Source: Steinernema hermaphroditum
Taxonomy: Eukaryota > Nematoda > Chromadorea > Rhabditida > Steinernematidae
Assembly (NCBI GenBank): GCA_030435675.1
Contig: CM059623.1
Span: forward strand, 8,396,012 to 8,460,011
Length of the DNA: 64,000 nt
Direction: 5' to 3'
Shown piece after piece: positions 23,971-35,049 of this stretch (positions are counted from its first letter, which is position 1; the number at the start of each line of letters is the position of its first letter). The notes under the pieces were generated by a model. It was not told the DNA's origin. It did not search any database and worked only from the letters and a program-made list of their open reading frames with translations. Position numbers and translations under genes: made by a program.

Positions 23971-24680
23971 ATGGACTCCGACGTCAAAGCTGTCCAGGAC
24001 CAGTTGAACAATCAGCATTTCGACGATGAGGACGAACACAGTCAAAACTTCCAGGCACCCGCTCAGCGCACGGTGAAGGAGATTCTCGAAACGGATGCGA
24101 ATGACGAAAGCTTGAACCGGTTAGTTATGCTAACTCTAGAGACGTTGATCTTTTTCCATTTAGATACAAGGAGAGATTGCTGGGAAGCGTCTCTGCTACG
24201 CCGATTGTCGTCGACAACGACGACTCGAGGAAAGTCATCCCTCGTCGTTTGAGCCTGACTTTTGATGGCAGGCCTGATATGACCCTCGAAGTCGGCGGAG
24301 GCGGTAAGCTTGCACACTGACAGGGCCAGCATAAAGGACCTCCATGTTTAGAAGGAAATAACGTCGTTGGAAATTTCAAGATCAAGGAGGGCGTTTCGTA
24401 TAAGGTTAAGTTCGAATTTCAAGTGCAGCGAGAAATTGTTACCGGCTTACGGTATGTGCACAAGGTCACACGCCATGGAATCCCGATCACAAACGAAAAA
24501 TTCATGGTCGGATCGTACGCTCCAAGCCAGGACATGATAGTTTTTACGACCGGCAATGAAGAAGCTCCTTCTGGAATGCTCGGCCGAGGAACCTACAACA
24601 TCCAGTCGGCCTTCCGCGACGATGACAAGAACATGTATGCCGAATTCCGGTGGACTGTCGAAGTCGCCAAGGATTGGTAA
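23971..24680 (+). CDS. rhi-1: Rho GDP-dissociation inhibitor
   Basis: RhoGDI extracts prenylated Rho GTPases from membranes and holds them inactive in the cytosol. Three exons, 23971-24119, 24164-24303 and 24352-24680, give 205 residues, the usual size. The acidic flexible arm is followed by the TVKEILETDANDESL helix, YKERLLG, and the immunoglobulin-like fold with FKIKEGVSYKVKFEFQVQRE, GLRYVHKV, MVGSYAP and the terminal WTVEVAKDW. A TTTCAG lies 6 nt before the ATG, a likely trans-splice site. Confidence 0.96.
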
Positions 24681-25240
24681 ATCGAAGGTTCTTTCCCTTA
24701 ACGATGTTCACTTTTCTAAACACCGGTTCTGCTTTGTGATTTTTCATATCACTGTTTCTATAATGATGCTAAAGTAATATTTATTAACCAGTGGGATCAA
24801 TAATATGTTCTAGTCGTAATCTGTGTTCTCCTTCTGGCATAAACGAAGACGACGTCACTTTTGGCCAAAGCTGTCCAAAGGTAAGAACAGTGTTTCATTT
24901 GTGAAGAGAGGAAGATGGACGTCCAACACCGAGCATTCAGATCACTACCAGATGCAATAGTAGGAAATGAGTGGAGCAGTGATAGCTGAAAGCCTGTTTT
25001 ACTGCATAAGAATTTCAACAAAAACCAGTTTCATTATAACGTGGACATTTAGATACAACTCGAGTATAGTAGCAATAAATCTCACATCACAGAAAGAAGG
25101 CACTGAAACCAAAGGATAGATGCTTGACTACCAGGAATAACTCAAATGCAGAGATACAATCGTTATCAACACACATTCGAACAGGAGACCATCGGACGGT
25201 TTGAGCAACTCACCACAACTATCGTGCTCTAGCACAGCCG
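24681..25240. other. Convergent intergenic region
   Basis: About 560 bp between the 3' ends of the RhoGDI gene and CX-module gene 2. No gene or repeat was recognised. Confidence 0.5.
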
Positions 25241-26689
25241 TTAGTAATGCGCTGGCGCGTATCCGACTTGAGGCTGTGGAGGATACCCTTGGTAAGCTTG
25301 AGGCTGAGGCGGATAGACGGTCTGTGTGGGATAGGCACCACCTTGGTCGTAATTATTGGGCGGGTACTGCTGCATCGGATAGCTCTGGTTCGGATGCTGT
25401 GGATAGACGTTGTTCTCTGAAAACGATTCGTCGCGATAGTCATCAAAACGGGGTTGGGCAGCTAGTCTAAGAAAACATGGGTTAGAAAGTTCTGTAACAC
25501 TCACGATCTGCGTTATACTGGTAGTCGTCTTTACGAGAGGGCATGATGCAATCGAGAACGGAGCGACAGAAGTGATAGATGATGCAGAATCCACAGCAGC
25601 AGATCAGAAGAAGAACAGCGATGACGCTAAAAGACTGCACTCACGCACATTATCCAGTCACATGCCCATGCTTCATGCTACGACAATCACACAAAGCAAA
25701 GGAGCAACTTACCCCAAAATCACGGCACCGACGGAGCTCCCTCCACTAGAGTGACCCGAGTTGCCGTTCTGATAATTCTGAGGTTTTGGGGGCGCCGGAC
25801 AGCAGTCAGTACCACAGCACACTTCCGCTCCCTGCTTGCAGGCCCAGGCGATCTCATGAGGTCGAGTTCCGTTGGCAAAAGTGAGCTGGAATAGGGAACC
25901 TCGAAGTCTTTTCGGAAACCACGAAACGAACAGCTTGGAGGACCTGGTTCGGGGATGGTGTGGTCGCGTTCTCACCCTCAACGGGAGCAGCGGTTGAAGC
26001 CGGGATACTGTTGATCAAGTCGTTCAACGGCATCGTGCAACGGATTTCTCCGGCCTTGTTAGGGACATATTGTTGGTCGAAGTAGTAGTCCTTGTTGTTG
26101 TTCTGGAAAGGTTTATCGGCGGAGTGCAGAATCGCTTTTCCCGCTTCGAAAACCAAGAGTCCGCCGACGGTGCCGAGAGCGGCTCCAGCGAGTGCGGACT
26201 TGAAGTGGCTTCCGCTTGACGTCGAGCCAGGTCCACTGACGCTTCCCGGTTGGAAGCTGAGAGAAGAGGCGTAACGGAAACAAGTGGAAAACAAACCTCG
26301 AGCGTCCTCCATTGTAGTTGGGATGAAATCCGCCTTGTGGAGGATAGGCTCCAGGGCGAGCTCCTCCGGGGTACCCACCAGGGTAGCCGGGTTGCACGCC
26401 TCCGGGATGGACAGCGGGGCCAGGTTGATAGTTATTCGGACGGCCTCCTGCGAATCCTCCGTTGTGTGGCTGATAGGGGGGCGGCGCTGCACCGCCAGGA
26501 CCACCTAAGGAATACTGTAGGCCAGTAGAAACTCTCCACGTGCTCACCTGAATTCCAATTTGTGTTCGAAGGTGGAGGCCCTTGCCTGGCGCCACTTGAA
26601 CCGCGGCCTCCACCCACGCTCTGCTTGCGCGCCTCGGCGCCCATAAGGCATATAATGAAGATAACTGCCAGCTTCTTCTTCCACAACAT
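25241..26689 (-). CDS. CX-module membrane protein 2
   Basis: It starts with a signal peptide (KLAVIFIICLMGAEA). A Gly/Pro/Asn/Tyr-rich region follows, with APPPYQPHNGG and repeated PGGYPGG-type motifs. Next comes an Ala/Gly hydrophobic stretch (ALAGAALGTVGGLLVFEAG) and a CX module with ACKQGAEVCCGTDCCPAPP. A transmembrane helix (VIAVLLLICCCGFCIIYHF) leads to a Tyr/Pro/Gln-rich cytosolic tail with repeated YPPQPQ motifs, ending GYAPAHY. The architecture and the hydrophobic-stretch motif EAGKAI are shared with CX-module protein 1, so the two are paralogues. An acceptor AG lies 8 nt before the ATG. Exons run leftwards from 26689 with short introns; borders are approximate. Function unknown. Confidence 0.8.
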
Positions 26690-27811
26690 CGGAGTTCCTG
26701 TAAAATACGAGAAATCACGCGGATGCACGACTACCGACGATCGATCGGTCCTCTCGACTGTACGGAATACAAAGTGTGGAGAGAAATCGTGGCGATCCAC
26801 GGTCTCTATTTAGGGGAACACCGCCATCTACGCCGAAGGTGAGCTGCCACAACAAGCGAAAGAAAGGAGCGTATCGCAGGGAAAACCCTCGAGAGTTGAT
26901 ATGAAGGATGCACTTCGGACGTTTCCTCACCGTTCGAGTGGTTCGTTTAATTTTCGCGGTGGAGGTATGGCGCGCACGAGTAAACAGCGGACGTCTGGGC
27001 TACGCTGACCCACGGCGAAGGTGGGAACGCTGTACGCTGCCGCCACGCGTATGCGAATAAATATGGATTAGAGAGGTCCCAGCAGGTCGGGCACCTGACA
27101 AGCGCCAGGTTAACGAGCGCCTTTCGGAACTCAGAGGGCGCTTGATTGCGTCGCCGAGGGGAAACAGCTGACGACATCCGAAGTCGACGGACTCCGAATA
27201 AACGGGTCGTCGCTGGATCGGTCGACAGAATCACTCTACGTGGCGCTGTGGCCGATGGAAACAGGTCGCGAAGCACTTCTACAGCAACGATTAATTGCAA
27301 ATCAACAAACGCTCGCGCCCACAGTTCTGCGCAGCAGGAAGTTCAAGAAAAGAAGAACAGATACTGGGCTAACGTGGCGAACCACACTGTGGTCATCCCG
27401 CAGTCAAAGATTACTCTTTCGATCAACCGACGTCATTTCAGAGGAACACAAACAGGTTTTCCCGTCGCCCCCAATAACCCTCGAATCCTCTCGTGTTGTC
27501 ATCTTGCTCTCCTAAAGCCAGGAGTAAGCGAAAGTCTAATTCAGTGGTGCGTGATTCATATTCTCTTGTGCCGATAGGGGCAACAAGAACCGCAGTAATA
27601 GAGCAACCTCCAGGTATATAAGATATCTGGCTCGATTACGTCCTAAATTTAAGATGACCCACTCCAGTCGCCCATCGTAGGAGCCGCACCTAGTCACACA
27701 TGAGTTAGTAGTTTTTAATAACGAGGCACGTAATATGTACAATAAACCTGCAGATATCACCGTTATTATCGTCATCTCGCTCAAAATGAAAATAGGACTT
27801 TCTTTTCCCAT
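26690..27811. other. Intergenic region, no supported gene
   Basis: About 1.1 kb between the CX-module gene 2 start and the kinesin stop, both on the minus strand. Nothing recognisable apart from the probable promoter of CX-module gene 2. Confidence 0.5.
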
Positions 27812-30293
27812 CTAATTCCGCTTGGCGGTTCCGGTATTTACCGCACTAGTCTAAAAACATGCACTACACGATCAACTGGTGGCATTCAAATTTACCTGCA
27901 TAGCGAATTCCAAAGAACGGCGTGTTTCAGCGGCGTGCTTCTGAGTTGGAGCTACGTTCACAATCATAAGAGTTTTGGAGGATCCTTTGCCCAAGCTTTC
28001 TTGGAGTACGCTGGTCAATTTACAATCACGATAGGGGACATGATTCTGCTTTAGCAACTGCGCGCGAAGAACATTTTGTAAAGCCGAAAGAGATTTGTTT
28101 ATATGGGTGGTTTCCGTGAAACGTTCTCCAGAGGCTTCGGATTCTTTGACGCGTTCCGACCCTGCCAGATCGACCAGATTTAATTCCGCCTTGACGTGCT
28201 GCCCTGTTTTTTGATTTTGTCCGTTTATCATCAGCTTGAAGATGACATGGCTACGACTGGATACTTCGTTACATTTAGTCGAGGCAGTTGACCGAGCGTT
28301 GTCAGCTACTTTCAGAAGTCCCTCCATCTGAAAAAATGATATCAAGGACGGACAAGAAAAGAAACATACGTCACTATCAAAAAAGAGATTCACTTCGGTG
28401 AGATTCGGAATCTGAACAGATCCAGCCATTCTGGGAATAAGCGAGTCTCGGCGGACATTCAGGAGGTCAAAGACCTGATCTTTATAAATTTCCAAAAAGG
28501 AAACACTAAATTCATACTAAAAAGAAAACATTTATAAAGGTGATTTCCTCAAAACGTACGTGCCAACCAATCTGATTTAATCGTTTCTGCTCATCGAGAA
28601 GAAATCTGACCGTACGTGGTATTATTCCAGCGTTATCATCTGTTCCTCCACGCATCGTGAATGTTTTTCCAGATCCCGTTTGCCCGTAAGCAATCACACA
28701 AACGTTGAAACCATCCAGCGCGCTCTGAAACATAAAATCATCATATAAGTGAATCAAATGTATGTCCCACTTTGGTAAGGTCCTTAACGCTTTCAAAAAC
28801 GTCCTCTTGGGTACTGTTCAGACCAAAAACTTGTGGAAACTCATACGACACGGTTCTTCCACCCTAAAATGAATGTTCTCAACTGCAGTCTGCAACATAT
28901 CATCATACGGTATCCAGCTGCACTGTACGCTGGTTCGGAACTTTTACCGTCGAACTGGATACCGTATCTCCACGATCATGATGAATGAAGTTTCTGACAC
29001 GAACCATGACCCTGATATTACCCTGAATAAGCAAATTTTTGATTTGTCCTGATTACCATGAGAGTACCTTCAGGTCGACTATCTCGTTGTGATATTGGCG
29101 TACAGTTACTTCGTGACAGCGCCTCAAGTCAGCGAATTCACTACGCATTTGGCATACCAGAACATCATGCTGACGTTCGAGTTTCATCAGGAATTCTTTT
29201 TGCGACTGTAGTTTCGCCTTCAGTGAGTGGATTTCTTGTGATGCCTGAAAGAGTGTACCAGTGCTTGACCATAACATCCGTTTCTATCACAAACTTCAAG
29301 CGCGTCCTGCTTGATCTGATTCTTTAGTCGCTCCAGTTCGCTGCTTAGTAACTTTAGGTCGCCTTTCGCTTCTGCCAGTGTCCTGTCTAATTCGGTGTTC
29401 TAAGCAATAAAATAAAGTGTACAGAGCAAAGCTCATCCAGCAAACCTTTATCTTTAAGATTTCATTTCTTTCATGAGCTCGAGCGAGCTCCGTCTGGGCG
29501 ACCTCCAATGACTCCTTGTAGTTGTGGACCTCGTTCTTAATCTACGATAAAATCGGTCGACTATACTGCTACACCAAAGTTAAGATACCGATTTGTTGGC
29601 TTCCTCCAAACGTTCTTCATTCTCGCGTCGTATTTTATTGTCGTGTTGTAATTCCTGGATCCTAATGTGAGCTTTTGCCTTTTCTCCGGATAACTACAAG
29701 AAAAACAATTCCCCTGGAATGGCAGCCCAAGCAATACCTTTTCTACACGTTCCTGCATTTCGTCGAATGTGTCTCTTACCTAAAACGAGATTTGAGTGAA
29801 GAACGTACCTTAATACAGAAATACTAACCAATTCGTAATGCTCAGGTGCCAACTTTGACTTCAATGATGCCCACAAAGAGTTCAAGTGACGTGAGGAGCA
29901 TGGCAGATGCCCCATGCTAGAAGTCTCCTGAAATATAACCAACTTGATCACAAGTCAACACATACGGTTGTCACGATGTACGTAATGCACGCAAAAGTGC
30001 ACAAAAAAGATCGCGCGATATGGCATCGACGCAAAAGCGTGAAAGAAATTCAAACATTTACATCATAAACTGACTGCGACTTGATCAGTTCTCACCTGTT
30101 CACCATCCGCTACAGAGGAACGGAGCGTGTGAACTCGACCGGCCACGGCGGTCATGGGATCACAAAAAAATGTCGAAGACGAGGCAAGAGGGCACGTAGG
30201 AAGCCGTCTGGCGAGAACGGTCGGTCCCCTCGGGATCCTCGATCGGCTGAATGTGGGCTTCGGAGCATGTTTCGGCATCGGAGCGCGGATCAT
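27812..30293 (-). CDS. C-terminal motor kinesin (kinesin-14)
   Basis: A minus-end-directed spindle motor. The N-terminal exon (30096-30293) is basic and Pro/Ser-rich (MPKHAPKPTFSRSRIPRGP), typical of the microtubule-binding tail. A coiled-coil stalk follows from about 29.9 to 29.1 kb. The kinesin-14 neck and motor junction is IVDLKGNIRVMVRVR. The motor has the P-loop AYGQTGSGKTFTM, switch I NEVSSRSH and switch II LVDLAGSERV. The last exon restores the conserved end (VNTGTAKR) after a GTAAAT donor. Without splicing the frame would stop at 27872. I chose Met at 30293 because the next upstream Met lies inside the neighbouring transposon. Resembles KIFC1/Ncd and nematode KLP-15/16. Confidence 0.9.
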
Positions 30294-30861
30294 CCCGCTT
30301 TTTTTCGGTGAGCATCCTTCGTTATTCGCATATGCTGTGGATGGCTTCGAGACAAACAACGGCTTTTTGATACTCGAAACGATCGGCAGCACCCGGACAA
30401 ACAATAGTACCGTAATCGTCAGGGCGATCGCGACGGGACCTCTCCCGTCTTCCCGATTACCGTGTTTTCAGCTGCATTTCAGCGTAGTTCTCGCGTGTTT
30501 TCAGCTACAACTTTACATTTTTTAGCGTTTTCACTTTTCAGAGGTAAAATCGAGATCTCATCTCATATCTAGTGCATCAAATTAGGATGGGAAAAATCAT
30601 TTATTTCTGAATTACCAGCATATCGCAATCTAGTCTTTCTTCGCACGGCGAAGATCAGACCGCTTCTGTAAACGCAGGATTCTCTGTGGAGTTGGGCGTG
30701 GTGGCCGACCAGCACCAACTTCTTCCCGCGAAATCAGGTGGACAGGTTGTTTAACGCGGTTGAGAAACGCTTCCAAGGCTGCTGATAAAGTGATCATTTC
30801 TTGAGAAACACAATTTCTGGAAAAATTCGTCGAGAGCGCTTGTTCGGCATCCTAAACCAGT

Positions 30862-31797
30862 TTACAAGTAAAGAATATGTTGTTGTACACAAACGATTAG
30901 CAACGTGCGCAGTTTTTTCTCGAAATCATCTTTTGGCTCTTCCTCTACCAAATTTTCGCTATTTTCGGCTTCTTCCAATTCTTGCGATTTTGTCCGGGCT
31001 TGCACGGCAGTGGATTTTTGAGCTTCTTCTTGCGCACCACTGGCATTCAACAAATGAGGATGTTCCATTGCAGTCATGTGCATGTGTATGCAGGGAACAC
31101 CAGCCTTTACGTTACTGCAGTCGCAAGACATATTATGATGGCACACTCGGCACAGGCGGCATCTATTCTGTAACGATCTACCGCATAATACACTAGGGCA
31201 TCACTACGTACCTGCTCTAAGCAAGAACATAGTTCAAAAAACGTAACGTTTCTGCCGCTCGATGTAGCAGAAGAGAAGACAGTGAACGATCCATTAGCTT
31301 GTTTTTCAACGCGTCCTCCTTCTTGCAGTTTTTTCTCAGCACTTTTATGGTTAGCGTGGCTAATTTGAAGTCGATACCTCCCAGTTGTACTTCCGCGAAG
31401 CTAAAAACACAATAAGTAAGAGCAAAGAGTTATGCTATACCAAGTGTTTGTCTTTGCGGAAAGAGTCGGTACTGTACTTGATAAGGAGATCGGCCAGTTC
31501 GTCAATACGCTTGTTCTGTCGGAATCTCAAGTAGTCGTCTTTCAGAAGAAGGTGAAACCGCTCTAGACCCATGTTACAGTTCACCACTGCGCCTTCGCGG
31601 TACGGAGCGGCCCATTTTTTCACTCGTTCATCTGTTAGATAATTACTGGCAAAGTATGTAGCGTAATTCTGCAGACTGTTGTTCCACATGTTGTTGTTCC
31701 GATGCACGATCCGCAGGTGGTTGTTCAGCAGAACAGCAGAGGCATAGGTTTTTAAGCATACGCAACACTCGGCTTGCATCTGAAAAAAATCTAACAT
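30862..31797 (-). pseudogene. MULE transposase C-terminal remnant, copy A
   Basis: Pieces include a C2H2-like finger (CCVCLKTYASAVLLNNHLRIVH) directly before 31435-31797. They also include the region NCNMGLERFHLLLKDDYLR, which matches the third catalytic acidic residue region of MULE transposases, and a SWIM zinc finger (CDCSNVKAGVPCIH) at about 31100-31146. The N-terminal catalytic part is missing. It is identical to copy B. Confidence 0.75.
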
Positions 31798-32491
31798 ATC
31801 ACGAGAACTTTATGTTTGACGAACTAGAGCTGAGTTCAGCTGAGATTTTGCTCAGAAATACGAAAGAACGCGAGAACTACGCTGAAATGCAGCTGAAAAC
31901 ACGGTAATCGGGAAGACGGGAGAGGTCCCGTAGCGATCGCCCTGACGATTACGGTACTATTGTTTGTCCGGGTGCTGCCGATCGTTTCGAGTCCACGCCC
32001 AACTCCACAGAGAATCCTGCGTTTACAGAAGCGGTCTGATCTTCGCCGTGCGAAGAAAGACTAGATTGCGATATGCTGGTAATTCAGAAATAAATGATTT
32101 TTCCCATCCTAATTTGATGCACTAGATATGAGATGAGATCTCGATTTTACCTCTGAAAAGTGAAAACGCTAAAAAATGTAAAGTTGTAGCTGAAAACACG
32201 CGAGAACTACGCTGAAATGCAGCTGAAAACACGGTAATCGGGAAGACGGGAGAGGTCCCGTCGCGATCGCCCTGACGATTACGGTACTATTGTTTGTCCG
32301 GGTGCTGCCGATCGTTTCGAGTTGGGCGTGGTGGCCGACCAGCACCAACTTCTTCCCGCGAAATCAGGTGGACAGGTTGTTTAACGCGGTTGAGAAACGC
32401 TTCCAAGGCTGCTGATAAAGTGATCATTTCTTGAGAAACACAATTTCTGGAAAAATTCGTCGAGAGCGCTTGTTCGGCATCCTAAACCAGT

Positions 32492-33427
32492 TTACAAGTA
32501 AAGAATATGTTGTTGTACACAAACGATTAGCAACGTGCGCAGTTTTTTCTCGAAATCATCTTTTGGCTCTTCCTCTACCAAATTTTCGCTATTTTCGGCT
32601 TCTTCCAATTCTTGCGATTTTGTCCGGGCTTGCACGGCAGTGGATTTTTGAGCTTCTTCTTGCGCACCACTGGCATTCAACAAATGAGGATGTTCCATTG
32701 CAGTCATGTGCATGTGTATGCAGGGAACACCAGCCTTTACGTTACTGCAGTCGCAAGACATATTATGATGGCACACTCGGCACAGGCGGCATCTATTCTG
32801 TAACGATCTACCGCATAATACACTAGGGCATCACTACGTACCTGCTCTAAGCAAGAACATAGTTCAAAAAACGTAACGTTTCTGCCGCTCGATGTAGCAG
32901 AAGAGAAGACAGTGAACGATCCATTAGCTTGTTTTTCAACGCGTCCTCCTTCTTGCAGTTTTTTCTCAGCACTTTTATGGTTAGCGTGGCTAATTTGAAG
33001 TCGATACCTCCCAGTTGTACTTCCGCGAAGCTAAAAACACAATAAGTAAGAGCAAAGAGTTATGCTATACCAAGTGTTTGTCTTTGCGGAAAGAGTCGGT
33101 ACTGTACTTGATAAGGAGATCGGCCAGTTCGTCAATACGCTTGTTCTGTCGGAATCTCAAGTAGTCGTCTTTCAGAAGAAGGTGAAACCGCTCTAGACCC
33201 ATGTTACAGTTCACCACTGCGCCTTCGCGGTACGGAGCGGCCCATTTTTTCACTCGTTCATCTGTTAGATAATTACTGGCAAAGTATGTAGCGTAATTCT
33301 GCAGACTGTTGTTCCACATGTTGTTGTTCCGATGCACGATCCGCAGGTGGTTGTTCAGCAGAACAGCAGAGGCATAGGTTTTTAAGCATACGCAACACTC
33401 GGCTTGCATCTGAAAAAAATCTAACAT
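32492..33427 (-). pseudogene. MULE transposase C-terminal remnant, copy B
   Basis: Exact duplicate of copy A, offset by 1630 bp, with the same zinc-finger, LERFHLLLKDDYLR and SWIM (CDCSNVKAGVPCIH) segments. The identity indicates a recent duplication. Confidence 0.75.
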
Positions 33428-33816
33428 ATCACGAGAACTTTATGTTTGACGAACTAGAGCTGAGTTCAGCTGAGATTTTGCTCAGAAATACGAAAGAACG
33501 CGAGAACTACGCTGAAATGCAGCTGAAAACACGGTAATCGGGAAGACGGGAGAGGTCCCGTAGCGATCGCCCTGACGATTACGGTACTATTGTTTGTCCG
33601 GGTGCTGCCGATCGTTTCGAGTCTTTTTGATTCCCCCTGCCAAACTGACTCGTGCCGCCAAACGATCTGAAAAGGAACTCTTAGCAAGACTACCCTGAAT
33701 GCCAACTAGTTTCAAATGGTTGCTGCATATTACTTGCTTTTCGAATTGTCCAATAGTTCGCGGTTCTCATTTGGACGCGGACGGCTTGGTTCATCCCTGC
33801 AGCCTTTCCGTTCACC

Positions 33817-34571
33817 ATGGCTTCGGGATCCGAGAAGGGAGTTAAAAGGCTCTCCGGAAATGTGCTGGACATGAAGGTGAGCTGAAAAATCAGTTAAGTC
33901 CCTTACATTTTCTAAAATCAATGCTTAGTTTATGAAGCGCACGAAGCTTCGGATAGAAGAAGATGTGCGAAAAGCCGAGGAACGGAAAAAGCAGGCCGAG
34001 TATTTGAAACTCGTTGACACATCCACGTCTGATAACCCTAAGTGGTAAGCTAATGTTTTTCACTTGTTTTGTTAGGCATTTTTTAGCAAAATAATTGAGT
34101 ACGAACAGCGAATAGAGGTTCTCGAAAAGCTCGTTTTTGGACGAATGTCGTTTAAGGGATTCAACGCTGATATCGAAGTGAGTTGTGTTTATCTTTTTGG
34201 TGTTGCTGTAACGAATTGCTTAAAGAAATTTATGAAATACCACGAGCGTGTGCGTAGTGGTGAAGAGGAGGACGCAAACGAGTCGAAGGATGTTGGTGAT
34301 GAAGAACTCGCTGCACGGTATGGATTCTCTTCCAAATCCCGTGTTCCAAGCGTTGTTTATTGTTTAGGTGGGGTGCAGAAGCGACCGTCGGACGCAAATT
34401 TACGACTAAGGGTCAGCGCAAGGTTTGTGTTTCTTTTGCCTTCTATAGTTTTACATTTTTATCTTTTAGATAAATGAGTCCGCCCTGATTGACGAAGCCG
34501 TCAGACCTGGGAAACGGAGTCTCCAAAAAGGTGGAACCGAGACGGGATCCAAAAGAAGCCGCACGAATTGA
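33817..34571 (+). CDS. M-phase phosphoprotein 6 (MPP6), nuclear exosome cofactor
   Basis: MPP6 binds the RNA exosome and helps recruit the MTR4 helicase for rRNA processing and RNA decay in the nucleus. Exons 33817-33876, 33929-34044, 34087-34177, 34226-34317, 34368-34422 and 34470-34571 give 171 residues. Family signatures are LSGNVLDMKFMKRT at the N-terminus, the highly conserved LVFGRMSFKGFNADIEKFM in the middle, and VGDEELAARYG-like acidic then basic C-terminus. The 3' end converges with the small minus-strand gene 28 bp away. Confidence 0.87.
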
Positions 34572-34599
34572 TTATCATTTTGATTTAGATAATTTGCTC

Positions 34600-34915
34600 T
34601 TAAGATTTATATTTGTTTTCCATGTTACCTGTACTTTTTTGCTTGGTATGTTGGTTTACATGTAAGGCATTTTCCGCGATAAAGTTGTCGATTTCTGGCT
34701 GTCCGTGCTCTAAAAGTAAAACATGTACGGTGAAGCTATGAGCAGCGCTACCGTTTAATACTTCCTTCAATTGTTTGACGACGTTTGTGTAGCATGTTTT
34801 CGGTTCTGGTCGCTTTCCGTTTAATTTTGGAAGTCCTGAAATTATTTCCGTTAGTGAGATGCGACAGGTAGGAGAACTCACGGCTTCCAGAAACCGAAAG
34901 AGGCTTCGGGCGCAT
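34600..34915 (-). CDS. Small protein of unknown function (two exons)
   Basis: Minus-strand exons 34882-34915 and 34600-34835 join in frame across a good GTGAGT...TTTCAG intron to give 89 residues starting MRPKPLSVSGS. The body (CYTNVVKQLKEVLNGSA then HVLLLEHGQPEIDNFIAENA) looks like an ordinary alpha-helical protein with no family I recognise. It is divergent from UBA3 (134 bp between start codons) and convergent with MPP6. Confidence 0.6.
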
Positions 34916-35049
34916 TGCGATGCAACCACTCCCGAGCGATGTGTTTTTTAGAATGACGAACCACGAATGGTGAAAATAGATGCGACTGTCTCATTTAAAT
35001 CCTGTCTGATAGGCTCTTTTCAATGCGAAACTTTGCAGTGGTCAGCAAC

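Larger units (their letters stand above)
30372..33622 (-). mobile_element. Composite Mutator-like element with 9-bp target duplication
   Basis: A 3251-bp insertion bounded by ACTCGAAACG and its inverse, with an exact 9-bp direct repeat CTTTTTGAT at 30363-30371 and 33623-33631, the hallmark target-site duplication of Mutator-like elements. The outer inverted repeats exceed 100 bp. Inside are two identical direct copies of a roughly 1.3 kb unit (30689-31993 and 32319-33623). Between them (about 31994-32320) lies an inverted copy of the left end (about 30372-30698). The minus strand encodes C-terminal pieces of a MULE transposase. Confidence 0.85.

Noticed and set aside
30801..32826. Identical 131-codon plus-strand frames at 30801-31196 and 32431-32826 as genes
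   Set aside because: They are antisense to the MULE transposase pieces inside the duplicated transposon body and have no domain.
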